A stretch of DNA of 64,000 nucleotides from Streptomyces sp. NBC_01304 (GTDB lineage Bacteria > Actinomycetota > Actinomycetes > Streptomycetales > Streptomycetaceae). Below are positions 33,889-41,898 of this stretch, in pieces. Position 1 is the stretch's first letter. Each line of letters opens with the position of its first letter. Below the pieces are notes generated by a model. It was not told where the DNA came from, searched no databases, and was given only the letters and a program-made list of their open reading frames with translations. The stretch covers positions 5,270,001-5,334,000 of the forward strand of contig NZ_CP109055.1 of the NCBI RefSeq assembly GCF_035975855.1, written 5' to 3'. The translations under genes and the position numbers were made by a program.

Positions 33889-34344
33889 TCAGCGAGTGAC
33901 CATCACACGCGCCCGGTAACCGAGTTCGTTGTCCGATTCCCATGTCGCAGTGAAGCCCGTCCACGCGGCGTTCTGCTCACCGTCGGCGGGTACGCCGAGT
34001 CGGTCGGCCACGATCTGGGGCGCGTGGGCCTCACGGAACACGCACTTGGTGGCGGACAGCGCCTCGGACCTGGTGACAGCGTTCTCCCTGGGTACGGGGG
34101 TGATGACGCGGAGCGCCTTGCCGTCGGCCGACAACTCGTAGAACTGATCCGCCGTCAGCTTGTTGGTGAAGGTCTTGAGCGAGTCGGCGGTCTCAGTCAT
34201 GCAAGCGTCCCGGACCTGGGTCAGGTCGGCCAGCTTGTCCGGGGCCGGGGCGCCGGCGGTCGTCGACGTACCGGAGCCGCACCCCGTCAGCGTGGTGGCG
34301 AACAGCAAGGCAGCTACAGCTGTGGCGCTCCGGAGGCTGGGCAT
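33889..34344 (-). CDS. Putative lipoprotein
   Basis: A 151-residue protein with a lipoprotein signal peptide: basic start, hydrophobic stretch and lipobox LTGC (Cys22). The mature part has two more Cys (DACMTETAD and TKCVFREA) and no domain that I recognise. Attached to the outer face of the membrane. It stands alone between the convergent hydrolase and the TetR gene. Confidence 0.75.
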   Translation of the reverse strand: MPSLRSATAVAALLFATTLTGCGSGTSTTAGAPAPDKLADLTQVRDACMTETADSLKTFTNKLTADQFYELSADGKALRVITPVPRENAVTRSEALSATKCVFREAHAPQIVADRLGVPADGEQNAAWTGFTATWESDNELGYRARVMVTR

Positions 34345-34405
34345 AACAGCAATCCTGCCCGGCGGGGACCTGCTACTCCCCTCGGTCCGCGTTGCTTGAC
34401 CGGAG

Positions 34406-35005
34406 TCAGCGCTCTGTCTGGCCCGTCAGCGCATCGATCGCCGCAGTGACACTCCTGCGCAGCTCGCGGGCATCCGCCCCGGCTCGGGAGCGGAGATTCA
34501 CGCCGTGGGCCAGCAGGGCCAGGACATCAGCCGCGGAATCCGGGTCGGCTCCGGAGGGAAGCTGCCGCAGCTCGTGTGCTGTGTGCAGCGCCGCACGCAA
34601 CGCCTCGCGCAACCGTTGATGCTGCCGGTCGAGGATGGCGCGCACATCGGGGTCACCGTTCTCAACGCCCGCATGTGCATTGGAGACCATGCAGCCCCAC
34701 TGGGCGTACTCGCCCGTACAGCGCGCCTCGATCAGCTTGGTGAAGAACTCCGTCACGGCCGGCAGCCCGCGCTCATCCTCAGCGAGCGGGCCGAGCGTCG
34801 GCCGGGAGCGCTCGTCGACATAGCGCTCCAGCGCGGCAAGGTACAGCTGCTGCTTACCGCCGAAGGTGGCGTACAGGCTGGAGCGGTTGAGACCGGTCGC
34901 GTTCACGATGTCCTGGATGCCAGTCGTGGCCGCGCCCTGCCGCCAGAACAGCCGCACCACCGTGTCCAGGGTCGCGTCCGGGTCGAAGTGCTTGATGTCC
35001 GGCAT
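34406..35005 (-). CDS. TetR-family repressor next to peroxiredoxin-like gene
   Basis: A 199-residue protein with an N-terminal TetR helix-turn-helix (TGIQDIVNATGLNRSSLYAT, residues about 28-47) and a helical ligand-binding domain with the WGCMVSNAH type segment found in the TetR_C_16-like group. Divergent from the peroxiredoxin-like gene; the dyad at 35100-35119 in between is its probable operator. A thiol or electrophile sensor is plausible given two Cys in the sensor domain (about residues 96 and 104). Confidence 0.88.
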   Translation of the reverse strand: MPDIKHFDPDATLDTVVRLFWRQGAATTGIQDIVNATGLNRSSLYATFGGKQQLYLAALERYVDERSRPTLGPLAEDERGLPAVTEFFTKLIEARCTGEYAQWGCMVSNAHAGVENGDPDVRAILDRQHQRLREALRAALHTAHELRQLPSGADPDSAADVLALLAHGVNLRSRAGADARELRRSVTAAIDALTGQTER

Positions 35006-35099
35006 GCCCCGCGTTCACCTACCTTCGCCCGCCATCCTGAAATGAGAGTTCCAAGATACTCCCCTGAAGCGCTGGCCTGGAGTGCACGCGAACGTCTAT

Positions 35100-35119
35100 C
35101 TTGAAACGGTCGTTCCAAG
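35100..35119 (+). promoter_or_regulatory. Probable TetR operator
   Basis: CTTGAAACGGTCGTTCCAAG is an inverted repeat with one mismatch (arms CTTGAAACG / CGTTCCAAG, 2-nt centre). A partial half site GTTCCAAG also occurs at 35048-35055. Both lie between the divergent TetR and peroxiredoxin-like genes. Confidence 0.7.
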
Positions 35120-35158
35120 AAATTGGACTTACCGAACCTTGCCGGAGGGAAGACCCCA

Positions 35159-35809
35159 ATGAGCAGCGTCAACGCCGAACTGCGTGCCTTCTATGACAGT
35201 CGCCAGGAGCAGATCCCCGCGGACATCCGCGCCGTCATGGGGCGGGCGGCCCAGGACTTGGCCGACTCCGGCCAGGCGGACCGCGCACTCAGCGTGGGCG
35301 CCAAGGCCCCGTCCTTCACGCTTCCTTCAGCCACCGGACGGGACGTCGCCCTGGACGAGCTGCTCGCCGAGGGCCCGGTGGTGCTGACCTTCTACCGCGG
35401 CGCCTGGTGCCCCTACTGCAACATCGCTCTGCGCTCCCTGCAGCAGCACCACGACGACATCACCGCCCGCGGCGCCCACCTTGTCGCCGTCTCCCCGCAG
35501 ATCCCCGACGAGTCACTGTCCCTCACCGAGAAGCACGGCCTCGCCTTCGACGTCCTGAGCGACCTCGGCTCCGACACCGCCAAGCAGTTCGGACTCGCCT
35601 TCGATCTGCCCGACGACCTGGCGGCCGTCTACGACAGCTTCGGCATCGACCTGCAGCACTCCAACGCAGGCCACGCCCGAACCCTCCCCTTGCCCGCCAC
35701 GTACGTCATCGACCGCGAGGGCACCATCCGCTGGGCCTTCGTCAACGCGGACTACACGACCCGCGCCGAACCGGCCGACATCCTCACCGCACTCGACACC
35801 CTCGCGTGA
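35159..35809 (+). CDS. Peroxiredoxin-like (AhpC/TSA) protein with CPYC motif
   Basis: A 216-residue thioredoxin-fold protein. An N-terminal helical extension (about 1-50) precedes the AhpC/TSA domain with FYRGAWCPYCNIAL (Cys84 and Cys87). The CxxC spacing resembles thioredoxin-type peroxiredoxins of the BcpB/AhpE-like branch; likely reduction of peroxides or disulfides in the cytoplasm. GGAGGGAAG precedes the ATG at 35159. Divergent from its TetR regulator and followed by a strong terminator. Confidence 0.88.
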   Translation: MSSVNAELRAFYDSRQEQIPADIRAVMGRAAQDLADSGQADRALSVGAKAPSFTLPSATGRDVALDELLAEGPVVLTFYRGAWCPYCNIALRSLQQHHDDITARGAHLVAVSPQIPDESLSLTEKHGLAFDVLSDLGSDTAKQFGLAFDLPDDLAAVYDSFGIDLQHSNAGHARTLPLPATYVIDREGTIRWAFVNADYTTRAEPADILTALDTLA

Positions 35810-35827
35810 ACGCACTCTGAGCTGCGA

Positions 35828-35868
35828 CAGGTGTGGCGGGCCGCCACTGTGCCGGCCCGCCACACCTG
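35828..35868. terminator. Bidirectional terminator
   Basis: Perfect 16-bp arms CAGGTGTGGCGGGCCG / CGGCCCGCCACACCTG with a 9-nt loop, placed between the convergent peroxiredoxin-like gene (stop 35809) and DM13 gene (stop 35891). Confidence 0.85.
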
Positions 35869-35890
35869 CAGAGCCCGCGGCGAACAGTCG

Positions 35891-36442
35891 TCAGGCGCGG
35901 CTGAGCGCGGCCGCCCCGAAGGACACGCTGAAGCGTTCGCACCAGATACTGACGCTGCTGTACTCGTTCACGTCGAGGTCGCCGGGCAGGGCGTAGTTCT
36001 GGTCACCCTTGTTGCCTTTGAGCTTGCCGAGGCTCTTGTACTTGCCGTCGTCGAATACGCCCCAGCCCGCCTTGCCCTCCTTGACGGGGGCGTCGGTGAT
36101 CCAGACGTGCAGGTCCGGGCCGTTACTGGTGTCCAGGCCCTCAAGACGCAGGGTGTGCGAACCATCGGCCAGGCGCAGGATCTTCACCGTGCCCGCGGTG
36201 CTGTGTTCGTGGCTGATGAACTTGCCCGTGGCCACCGCCTGCGGCCCCGCCGGCTCGGCCGGCGTTGAACTACTGCCTGGCGACTGGCTCTTGGCAGGTC
36301 CGGGCGCGGCCACGGGGATCTCCTCACGGACGGTCTCGTCCGTCCACAGGGTCCACGGCTTGAACCAGAACAGCCCCACGCCGACGACCAGGATGGCCAC
36401 CACAGCCACACCGAGAATCGCCGGTTTGCGCACTCGCACCAT
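35891..36442 (-). CDS. DM13-domain protein, membrane-anchored (paralogue 1)
   Basis: A 183-residue protein with one N-terminal membrane helix (about residues 8-28), a Pro/Ser-rich linker and a DM13 domain (about 68-178: FISHEHSTAGTVKILRLADG, LRLEGLDTSNGPDLHVWITD, YALPGDLDVNEYSSVSIWCERF shortened in reading). The DM13 family is proposed to work in extracytoplasmic redox or cell-surface roles with one conserved Cys (SIWCERF). A close relative lies at 48074-48607; both share RVRK at the start, W-F-x-PW-x-LW and TVRE. Confidence 0.88.
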   Translation of the reverse strand: MVRVRKPAILGVAVVAILVVGVGLFWFKPWTLWTDETVREEIPVAAPGPAKSQSPGSSSTPAEPAGPQAVATGKFISHEHSTAGTVKILRLADGSHTLRLEGLDTSNGPDLHVWITDAPVKEGKAGWGVFDDGKYKSLGKLKGNKGDQNYALPGDLDVNEYSSVSIWCERFSVSFGAAALSRA

Positions 36443-36672
36443 TCCTTGCCCCCTGAAACATTCGATCTCTGCGATCCATCTGACTCCTGGGCATTCAACG
36501 GGGCGGCGGGGCCGGTTGTCGCCGCTGGACTGGTGACAGATTCCTTACGGTCCATCAAGGGACGATCGCCTGACGCCGGAATTCACCGCAGCCAGGCCCT
36601 CGTTCGCCGTCAACGCCCCCTTCTGGACCCGCATCCCGGTGGGCCATCACTCGAACCCTTGCCGCGTCGCAA

Positions 36673-37605
36673 TCAGGCAGCCTCAAGACTCTGCCGCAAG
36701 AGAGGCGCAGCCTCTTGAAGATCGGCATGCGAACGGATGCGGACTTCCAAGTGACCACCTCCGTGATGCCCGAGCTCTCGCACATCCCGCGTGAACCCCG
36801 ACCGCAGATCCACCAACCTCGGATCCACATTCAGCGTCACCACAAGGGTCTTCTCCTGCACCCGCACCCAGGCGAAGCCACGCAGTCTCCGGTAGGCGAC
36901 ACAGGTCTGCAGGACCTCGCTCCGCACCTCGCCGAGGCCGATCAGAGTCGCGTCCAGGTCAGCGAACAGCTCGCGCATCCGCTCCGGCACGGCCCGCAGG
37001 TGATCAGATGCCCCGCCCTCGTTGTCGGCCGAAGCAGGATCCGGCGCCACGGAGAGGTGACGACGTCCCGCTGAGGAGCGCCGGCTGCCGGTGCGACGCC
37101 CGTAGGACGAGGCAATCAGCTCCAAGGTGAGCAGGTCGTGGCGGTAGACGCGGTAGCGGACGAGGTCCGTGGCGTGCCCCAGCGTCCGTACCGCATGGGC
37201 GTCGTAGCGCGTGAAGTCGGAAGCAACGCAGATCATGCGCGGCCGACTCCAGTCGATGGCAGTCGCCGTCTCCGACCCCAATACTTCATCCACAAGCATG
37301 TGGAAATCCCCGCGATGGTCCAGGAGCCAGGACAGATAGAACAGCGCCTGGTTCATGACGTTCTGATCGCGAGCCCTCTTGTACTCCACGATCACCGGCG
37401 AGCCGGCCTCGTCGAGGCCGAGCGAGTCGATGCGACCACCGTGCTGGTCCCCGGTCGAGAACTCCGACGCCAGGAAGCGCACCCCGAGCAGTGTCTCCAT
37501 GTTCCGTTCGACGAGCTTCTGCAGGTGGCGCTCCACCGGCACCTGCTCACCGCGGAGCTCCCGGGCGCCCTCGCCCTCGATGTGGAACAGCTTCAGGTCG
37601 GTCAC
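36673..37605 (-). CDS. Orphan nuclease-like protein with DUF5655 C-terminal domain
   Basis: A 310-residue protein with GTG start. Residues about 20-165 show a PD-(D/E)xK-type nuclease core: GRIDSLGLDEAGSPVIVEYKR supplies Asp and the E-x-K pair (split in reading across residues 57-77). Residues about 205-310 match the DUF5655 domain (YRRLRGFAWVRVQ, KTLVVTLNVDPR, DLEVRIRS-like). Such proteins resemble DUF91/NucS-like endonucleases and are often found alone as defence or repair proteins. No methylase or partner is coded nearby. It sits beside the tRNA-Pro fragment, a frequent site of cargo genes. Confidence 0.8.
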   Translation of the reverse strand: MTDLKLFHIEGEGARELRGEQVPVERHLQKLVERNMETLLGVRFLASEFSTGDQHGGRIDSLGLDEAGSPVIVEYKRARDQNVMNQALFYLSWLLDHRGDFHMLVDEVLGSETATAIDWSRPRMICVASDFTRYDAHAVRTLGHATDLVRYRVYRHDLLTLELIASSYGRRTGSRRSSAGRRHLSVAPDPASADNEGGASDHLRAVPERMRELFADLDATLIGLGEVRSEVLQTCVAYRRLRGFAWVRVQEKTLVVTLNVDPRLVDLRSGFTRDVRELGHHGGGHLEVRIRSHADLQEAAPLLRQSLEAA

Positions 37606-37909
37606 GGTCCCCCTCCAGGCACTCCAGCGTGTCGTGCAGGCCGAGAAGTCTAGGCACGCGAGCGATCAGGAACAGAGCGTTTCCGCAGCTCAGAATGCAC
37701 ATCCAGGCTTGCGCTGGCTCGGTAGCAAATGTGCTCGGGCAACCGCCGAACTCCCCCGGCGACCCGTCCGGCGCGCTGACCGCTTGGGAGAAATCTGGGA
37801 GATGATCTTCCGCCAGGAACCTCGCGAGACCACCCCAGACCAACCCATCCCAACGCCCTGATCAGGCAAAACAGCGAACACGCCAGGTACCGATCACGAT
37901 CGGACCTAA

Positions 37910-37952
37910 TTCGGGACGAAGAGGTCGTGGGTTCAAATCCCGCCACCCCGAC
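37910..37952 (+). tRNA. tRNA-Pro(CGG) 3' fragment, probable att site
   Basis: From the anticodon loop TTCGGGA onward the sequence is that of the 3' half of an actinobacterial tRNA-Pro: anticodon-stem 3' strand, variable loop, T-arm GTGGG-TTCAAAT-CCCGC and acceptor end CACCCCGAC. The bases before 37910 cannot form the 5' half: no CGGGGTG acceptor strand and no anticodon 5' strand are present. Tyrosine-recombinase elements (pSAM2 uses tRNA-Pro) leave exactly such 3' fragments. It is followed by a hairpin at 37968-38004. Confidence 0.75.
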
Positions 37953-37967
37953 AGCTGAAACACCAGG

Positions 37968-38004
37968 TCAGGCCCAGTTCTCCTTCCCGGAGAACCGGGC
38001 CTGA
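37968..38004 (+). terminator. Hairpin downstream of tRNA-Pro fragment
   Basis: TCAGGCCC-A-GTTCTCC pairs with GGAGAAC-C-GGGCCTGA around a TTCCC loop and is followed by TTTGCGTT. It looks like the original terminator of the tRNA-Pro gene, which would place the original chromosomal flank on this side of the fragment. Confidence 0.7.
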
Positions 38005-38383
38005 TTTGCGTTCCGGGGGCTCTGGGGAGCGAACGGGGAGCGGATCAAGGAAATCCACTCCCCACGGCCTGTCGGCAACTGCACGCCCCACGCCTACAGG
38101 TCCCGATCATCTTGAGTTCCCCGATGAGTTCGACTACGAGCGGGGCAAGGCCCGTGCGACGGCTCTGATCGAGCGGTTGTCCCATCAGTTCGGATGGCCT
38201 TGCCCCCTGGGCGGCTGAGCAACTACGGAAACCTCGCCGTGGTGACGACGCCGTACCCGGACAGCCACGCCGACTTGGAGACGGATCGTCGGCAGATGGT
38301 GTCGCTCTTCAGGGGGCCGAACCTGCTCGGATGCCCTGGCTCGGTCCGGCCTGGACAGCTGGGCGTCGACCGGCCACCCCCGG

Positions 38384-39475
38384 TCAGGCTCCCGATGCAA
38401 CAGCCGACTCGCTGACGACCACCGGCCGCACATGGGCCAGCAGCAGTTCCAGGAACTGCTCCGGGCGTCGGAATGCCGCGAAGTGGCTGCAGTCCTCGAT
38501 CAGGGCGAAGCCCTTGACCGGCGCCTGGACGTCGTCAAAGAAGCGGCGGGCGAGCTCCGGCGACGTAAGGACGTCCTTCTCGCCCTGGAAGAGGAAGAAC
38601 GGGAGATCGAACTTCGTGCCGTCCGCCCAGTCGTCGAAGCCTGACGTGCCTGTGGTGACCTGTTCCGAGAAGCTCATGCCCTTGACGAAGTGCCCCAGCT
38701 CGCGCAGCGAGTGCAGCGGCGAGAGCCACAGGGACCCCATGACGACCTTCTTCATCGTGTCCAGGGTCAGCGGGTCGCTGGTGGCCAGCAGCTTGGCGTG
38801 CATCGCCCGCTCACGGGCTGTCCACTGCTGGCCATCGGGGTGAAGTGCCTCAACTGCCGCCAGGTCCTTACGCTTTCCGGCCGCCCGCAGCCGGGTGAGC
38901 AGGGCCTGGTGTACGGAGTCGTCGCGGCCGGCGTCGTGGATGTTCTGGTCGGTGCCGACGTATGCGGAGTAGCGCTCGGGGAACTCGCGGGCGAGCCGCA
39001 GGCCGAAGGCGCTGCCGTAGGACTGGCCGAGCAGGACGACCTTGTCGACGCCGAGGCGGGTGCGTATGTGGTCGGTGACCTCGACCGCGTCCGCGTAGAT
39101 CCGGTCGAAGGTCATCTCGCCCTGCTCTTGCGGACCGTTGTGGCCGAGGGTCTTGAGGGCGCCGCGCATGTCCCAGCGGACGAGCGTGAAGTGCTTCTCC
39201 CAGGATCTGGTGCGCGGTCCGAAGATCGCGGTCGAGGCTCCGGGGCCGCCGTGCAGTTCCAGGATGACCGGGTTGGCCAGATCCTCGCCGCGGATTGAGA
39301 TCCACTGCTCGATGCCGCCGATGCGGACGAAGCCCTGCTCGTCGATGCCGTTCCGGGTGTCGATCTTCATGAGGGAGGCATTGCGGGAACGCTTGAGGGC
39401 GCGGTGGCCGAGGATGCCGGCCACCGGTGCGGAGAGGAGGGTGACTGCGGAGGTGGCGACGATGGTGGCGAGCAT
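38384..39475 (-). CDS. Proline-iminopeptidase-like alpha/beta hydrolase, membrane-anchored
   Basis: A 363-residue protein with an N-terminal hydrophobic segment (MLATIVATSAVTLLSAPVAG) that may anchor it. The hydrolase part has the oxyanion motif HGGPGAS, the nucleophile elbow GQSYGS (Ser), an acid in FQGEKDVL and the late His in EDCSHFAAF. HGGPG with GQSxG are proline iminopeptidase (S33) marks. GGGAG is 6 nt before the ATG. Divergent from the TetR regulator at 39588 with a dyad in between. Confidence 0.85.
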   Translation of the reverse strand: MLATIVATSAVTLLSAPVAGILGHRALKRSRNASLMKIDTRNGIDEQGFVRIGGIEQWISIRGEDLANPVILELHGGPGASTAIFGPRTRSWEKHFTLVRWDMRGALKTLGHNGPQEQGEMTFDRIYADAVEVTDHIRTRLGVDKVVLLGQSYGSAFGLRLAREFPERYSAYVGTDQNIHDAGRDDSVHQALLTRLRAAGKRKDLAAVEALHPDGQQWTARERAMHAKLLATSDPLTLDTMKKVVMGSLWLSPLHSLRELGHFVKGMSFSEQVTTGTSGFDDWADGTKFDLPFFLFQGEKDVLTSPELARRFFDDVQAPVKGFALIEDCSHFAAFRRPEQFLELLLAHVRPVVVSESAVASGA

Positions 39476-39504
39476 GAGGACTCCCTGGGGTTCCGTTCCA
39501 ACGA

Positions 39505-39548
39505 AACTGTATATGTCGTAAGCGGTTGGCTATACGTTATAAACAGTT
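39505..39548. promoter_or_regulatory. Probable operator between hydrolase and TetR genes
   Basis: Dyad with outer arms AACTGT (39505-39510) and ACAGTT (39543-39548) and AT-rich inner parts TATATG / TATACG. It lies between two divergent genes, one of them a TetR-type repressor. Confidence 0.5.
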
Positions 39549-39587
39549 AGGGTGAGGTGTCAACGGGAATCGGCGGAGGAGGCGCGG

Positions 39588-40310
39588 GTGGCCGCGAAGA
39601 AGGTCGGGAAGCAGGCCGGCGTGAAGGGGAGCTTCGCGCTGCTCTGGGGTGAGCAGGAGCTGCCGAGCCGGGGCCCGAAACCCTCGCTCACCGCGGGCCG
39701 GATCGCGGAGGCGGCGATCGGGATCGCCGACAGGGAGGGCCTGGACGCGGTCTCGCTGGCGCGGGTGGCCAAGGAATTCGGCGTCACCGCGATGGCGCTC
39801 TACCGGTACGTCCCCGGTAAGGCGGAACTCCTCGACCTGATGGTCGACCTCGCGATCGGCCCACCGGTCCCCGTCGCGCACATCTCCGGCGGCTGGCGCC
39901 CGCAGCTGACCGAGTGGGCCCGGCAGTGCCTGGCGACGTACCGCCGCCACCCGTGGATCCTGACGGCGACCGGCATCCGCCGCCAGATCATGGGACCTCA
40001 TCAACTCGGCTGGCTGGACGCGGCCTTGGCCGCACTGGCCGGAACGGGATTGTCGGCCGCCCGGCAGCATGACACGTTCCTGCTGCTCGTAGGCCATATT
40101 CGCAATATCGCCCAGCAGTACGTCGACCACGACGAGGCGGCGAACGAAGAGTGGGCGCACCTGACAGCCGAGGTCCTGGAGCGGCACCAAGAGCGCTTTC
40201 CCGCCCTGACCGCCGCCGTCGCGGCGGGCGCCTTCGCTCCGCAAGGCGGGGACCCACTGGACTTCGGCCTGGAGCGGATCCTTGATGGGGTGGCAGCCCT
40301 GATCCCCTAG
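39588..40310 (+). CDS. TetR-family regulator
   Basis: A 240-residue protein with GTG start at 39588 (GGAGGAGG 6-7 nt upstream, therefore preferred over the GTG at 39552). Residues about 30-85 hold the TetR helix-turn-helix (GRIAEAAIGIADREGLDAVS, then FGVTAMALYRYVPGKAELLD). The C-terminal domain (about 95-235) is helical, similar to TetR_C_1-like (GIRRQIMGPHQLGWLDAAL). Divergent from the aminopeptidase-like hydrolase and likely its repressor. Confidence 0.88.
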   Translation: MAAKKVGKQAGVKGSFALLWGEQELPSRGPKPSLTAGRIAEAAIGIADREGLDAVSLARVAKEFGVTAMALYRYVPGKAELLDLMVDLAIGPPVPVAHISGGWRPQLTEWARQCLATYRRHPWILTATGIRRQIMGPHQLGWLDAALAALAGTGLSAARQHDTFLLLVGHIRNIAQQYVDHDEAANEEWAHLTAEVLERHQERFPALTAAVAAGAFAPQGGDPLDFGLERILDGVAALIP

Positions 40311-40576
40311 TGAGCTATCGGGGTCCACGCGGCCCCGCGCTTCTCCTGGAGCTACGACTTCAAGGTGCCCGACTCGGCGAACGCGGGAGGCGAGAGCAAG
40401 TGATCTCTACGCAGACGTGGGCGGATGCTCAACTCCTCTGGGACTTCCAGCAGATGGGGCATGAGCCACGCCCGTGTTCCGTAGCGCATGCCCCGCGGTG
40501 AAGCCGAGCACTACCGCGAGCGTGCAATCGAGCTCGGAGTCCTTGCGGACGCCGTCCACGGATCAAGATGTGACAA

Positions 40577-40618
40577 CTCGTAATGCGTAGGCCGTCGGTT
40601 CGAATCCGACAGAGGGCA
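40577..40618 (+). tRNA. tRNA-Thr(CGT) 3' fragment, probable att site
   Basis: Starts at the anticodon loop CTCGTAA, then anticodon-stem 3' strand TGCGT, variable loop, T-arm GTCGG-TTCGAAT-CCGAC and acceptor end AGAGGGCA. Upstream bases (GTGACAA) cannot pair with TGCGT and no GCCCTCT acceptor strand is found, so only the 3' half is present. This is the typical leftover of integration into the 3' end of a tRNA gene. A hairpin follows at 40638-40661. Confidence 0.75.
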
Positions 40619-40637
40619 CTCGCACTCAGGTCGGAGG

Positions 40638-40661
40638 GGCTCAGGCCACGTGACCTGAGCC
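40638..40661 (+). terminator. Hairpin downstream of tRNA-Thr fragment
   Basis: GGCTCAGG / CCTGAGCC, 8-bp arms with an 8-nt loop that itself contains CACGTG. Probable original tRNA-Thr terminator. Confidence 0.6.
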
Positions 40662-40706
40662 GCTCCGTTCAACTGATGGGGCGCAAGGCGTCGTTCAAGA
40701 GTTGAG

Positions 40707-40928
40707 TCAGTGGCGCGGTGGAACCCGGGTGCCGTGCTTGTCGAGCGTGCGCAGTCCCTTCTCTGTGACGTAGTGCTCCATGTAGCCGCACTCCATGCAC
40801 GCGTAGAGGTCCATATCGAGGCCGGAGCCGAGCGTGGAGAGCTTGCCGCCGACGAATGGTCTTCCGCCGTGTGGCGTCGCCACCCGGACGTCGGTCGCTC
40901 CACACTTCACGCATGTGCCGGCGCGCAT
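40707..40928 (-). CDS. Small zinc-ribbon protein
   Basis: A 73-residue protein with Cys pairs CVKCGA (near residue 6) and CMECGY (near residue 44). GAGGGAGA precedes the ATG. It resembles in size and spacing the zinc-ribbon protein at 11961-12188, but the sequences between the Cys pairs differ. Possible nucleic-acid binding. It stands alone beside the tRNA-Thr fragment. Confidence 0.7.
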   Translation of the reverse strand: MRAGTCVKCGATDVRVATPHGGRPFVGGKLSTLGSGLDMDLYACMECGYMEHYVTEKGLRTLDKHGTRVPPRH

Positions 40929-41070
40929 GGTTGTCTCCCTCTCGCGGTTGAGCTCAGGCCAACTCGCAATGTCGACGACGCCCCACTGCCAGCCGGTTCC
41001 CAGGTCACCGGGATGGTGTCAGACGTGTCAGACGTGCATCTAAAATCGAACACGTGCTTGAATCCGGCCC

Positions 41071-41298
41071 ATGCCGTCCATGTCCTTCCCACGCGATCTG
41101 GTGCAGGCGCAGCGCGTCTGGCACCGCACCTACGTCGAGCTCGCTGAGCAGCCCTTGGAAACCGCCGCGCTCAGGCGCCGCCTGCAGCTGCTGACCCGGG
41201 TGATCGACGCGCATCCCTTCTGGGAGAGCTCGGTGGGGCGGTCGCCCGCCGCCAGGGTGGAACTGCGGCGGCAGGCACGCGAACGGGCCGGGAGCTAG
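41071..41298 (+). CDS. Small conserved actinobacterial protein
   Basis: A 75-residue hydrophilic protein (MPSMSFPRDLVQAQRVWHRT) with two helices rich in Leu and Arg. I recall this protein type beside LexA-like genes in Streptomyces, as here; function unknown. A second in-frame ATG lies at 41080. It ends 6 nt before the truncated LexA-like gene. Confidence 0.6.
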   Translation: MPSMSFPRDLVQAQRVWHRTYVELAEQPLETAALRRRLQLLTRVIDAHPFWESSVGRSPAARVELRRQARERAGS

Positions 41299-41303
41299 GC
41301 GTC

Positions 41304-41432
41304 ATGGGTGGGGATGAGCTCAGCGATCGGCAGGTGCGCATCCTGCGAGTGATCCGGGTGCGGATCGCTGAGCACGGTGAAGCCCCCACGGCCCGGGAGA
41401 TCGGCGCGAGGGTCGGCCCCGGATCGTCGTAG
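41304..41432 (+). pseudogene. Truncated LexA-like winged-helix gene
   Basis: ATG at 41304 gives LSDRQVRILRVIRVRIAEHG and APTAREIGARVG, the first two helices of the LexA DNA-binding domain, then GPGSS and a stop. A normal protein would continue with the wing and a further domain. The break coincides with the start of TetR-like sequence, so a deletion fused the two. Confidence 0.7.
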
Positions 41433-41439
41433 GACCACA

Positions 41440-41889
41440 GAGAAGGCCGGCACCCGCATCGAGCACATCCTGCTCGACGGCCTCGCCGAGACTCTGCCGC
41501 TGGACGAACAGCGCCGCCAGGAATGCCACATCGCCCTCGCCTTCACCGGACGTGCGGTCGACGACGCCCACCTCGGCGAGGTCAGGGCGGGCGCGCTGCG
41601 CCGGCTGCGGGGACTGATCGCCACGGCCGTCACCAATGCCAAGGAGTGCGGCGAGGTGCCCGCCGCGACGGACGCCGCGGTCAGCGCCGCCAGGATCGCC
41701 GCGTACGCCGACGAACTGGCCGCCCACCTGTGCACCGACCCGGACGGCCTGCGTCCCGACACGGCCCTGGCCGCGCTCGGCGACCACCTGGCCGGAGTGT
41801 TCACGGGGGCGTGCCGACTGCGGGGGAAGGGCCCTGGGGTGCGGCCCGCGGCCAAGGGCCGAGCGGGTGCGGCGCGGCCCGGAACGTAG
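41440..41889 (+). pseudogene. TetR-family regulator missing its DNA-binding domain
   Basis: The frame carries only the C-terminal part of a TetR protein: RIEHILLDGLAETLPLDEQR, then ECHIALAFTGRAVDD, LRGLIATAVTNAKECGEV and AAYADELAAHLCTDPDGL (BetI/TetR_C-like). No helix-turn-helix is coded upstream; instead the frame runs into the LexA-like remnant. It cannot bind DNA as a TetR repressor. Confidence 0.75.
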
Positions 41890-41898
41890 CCTGGCCGC

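Larger units (their letters stand above)
37606..38383. other. Region with tRNA fragment, hairpin and no convincing gene
   Basis: It contains the tRNA-Pro fragment, a strong hairpin and small frames. A 70-codon frame at 38006-38218 has a plausible C-terminal helix (DYERGKARATALIERLSHQFG in part) and might be the relic of a gene, but has no recognisable start or domain. Confidence 0.45.
40311..40706. other. Intergenic region with tRNA-Thr fragment
   Basis: No convincing gene. It holds the tRNA-Thr 3' fragment and its hairpin in its right part. The left part has only GC-rich frames without starts. Confidence 0.5.

Noticed and set aside
37650..37946. Frame starting MAGFEPTTSSS opposite the tRNA-Pro fragment
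   Set aside because: This N-terminus is a well-known artefact of translating tRNA genes in reverse.
38006..38218. 70-codon frame right of the tRNA-Pro fragment
   Set aside because: No ribosome binding site or known domain; kept only as a possible relic in the region note.
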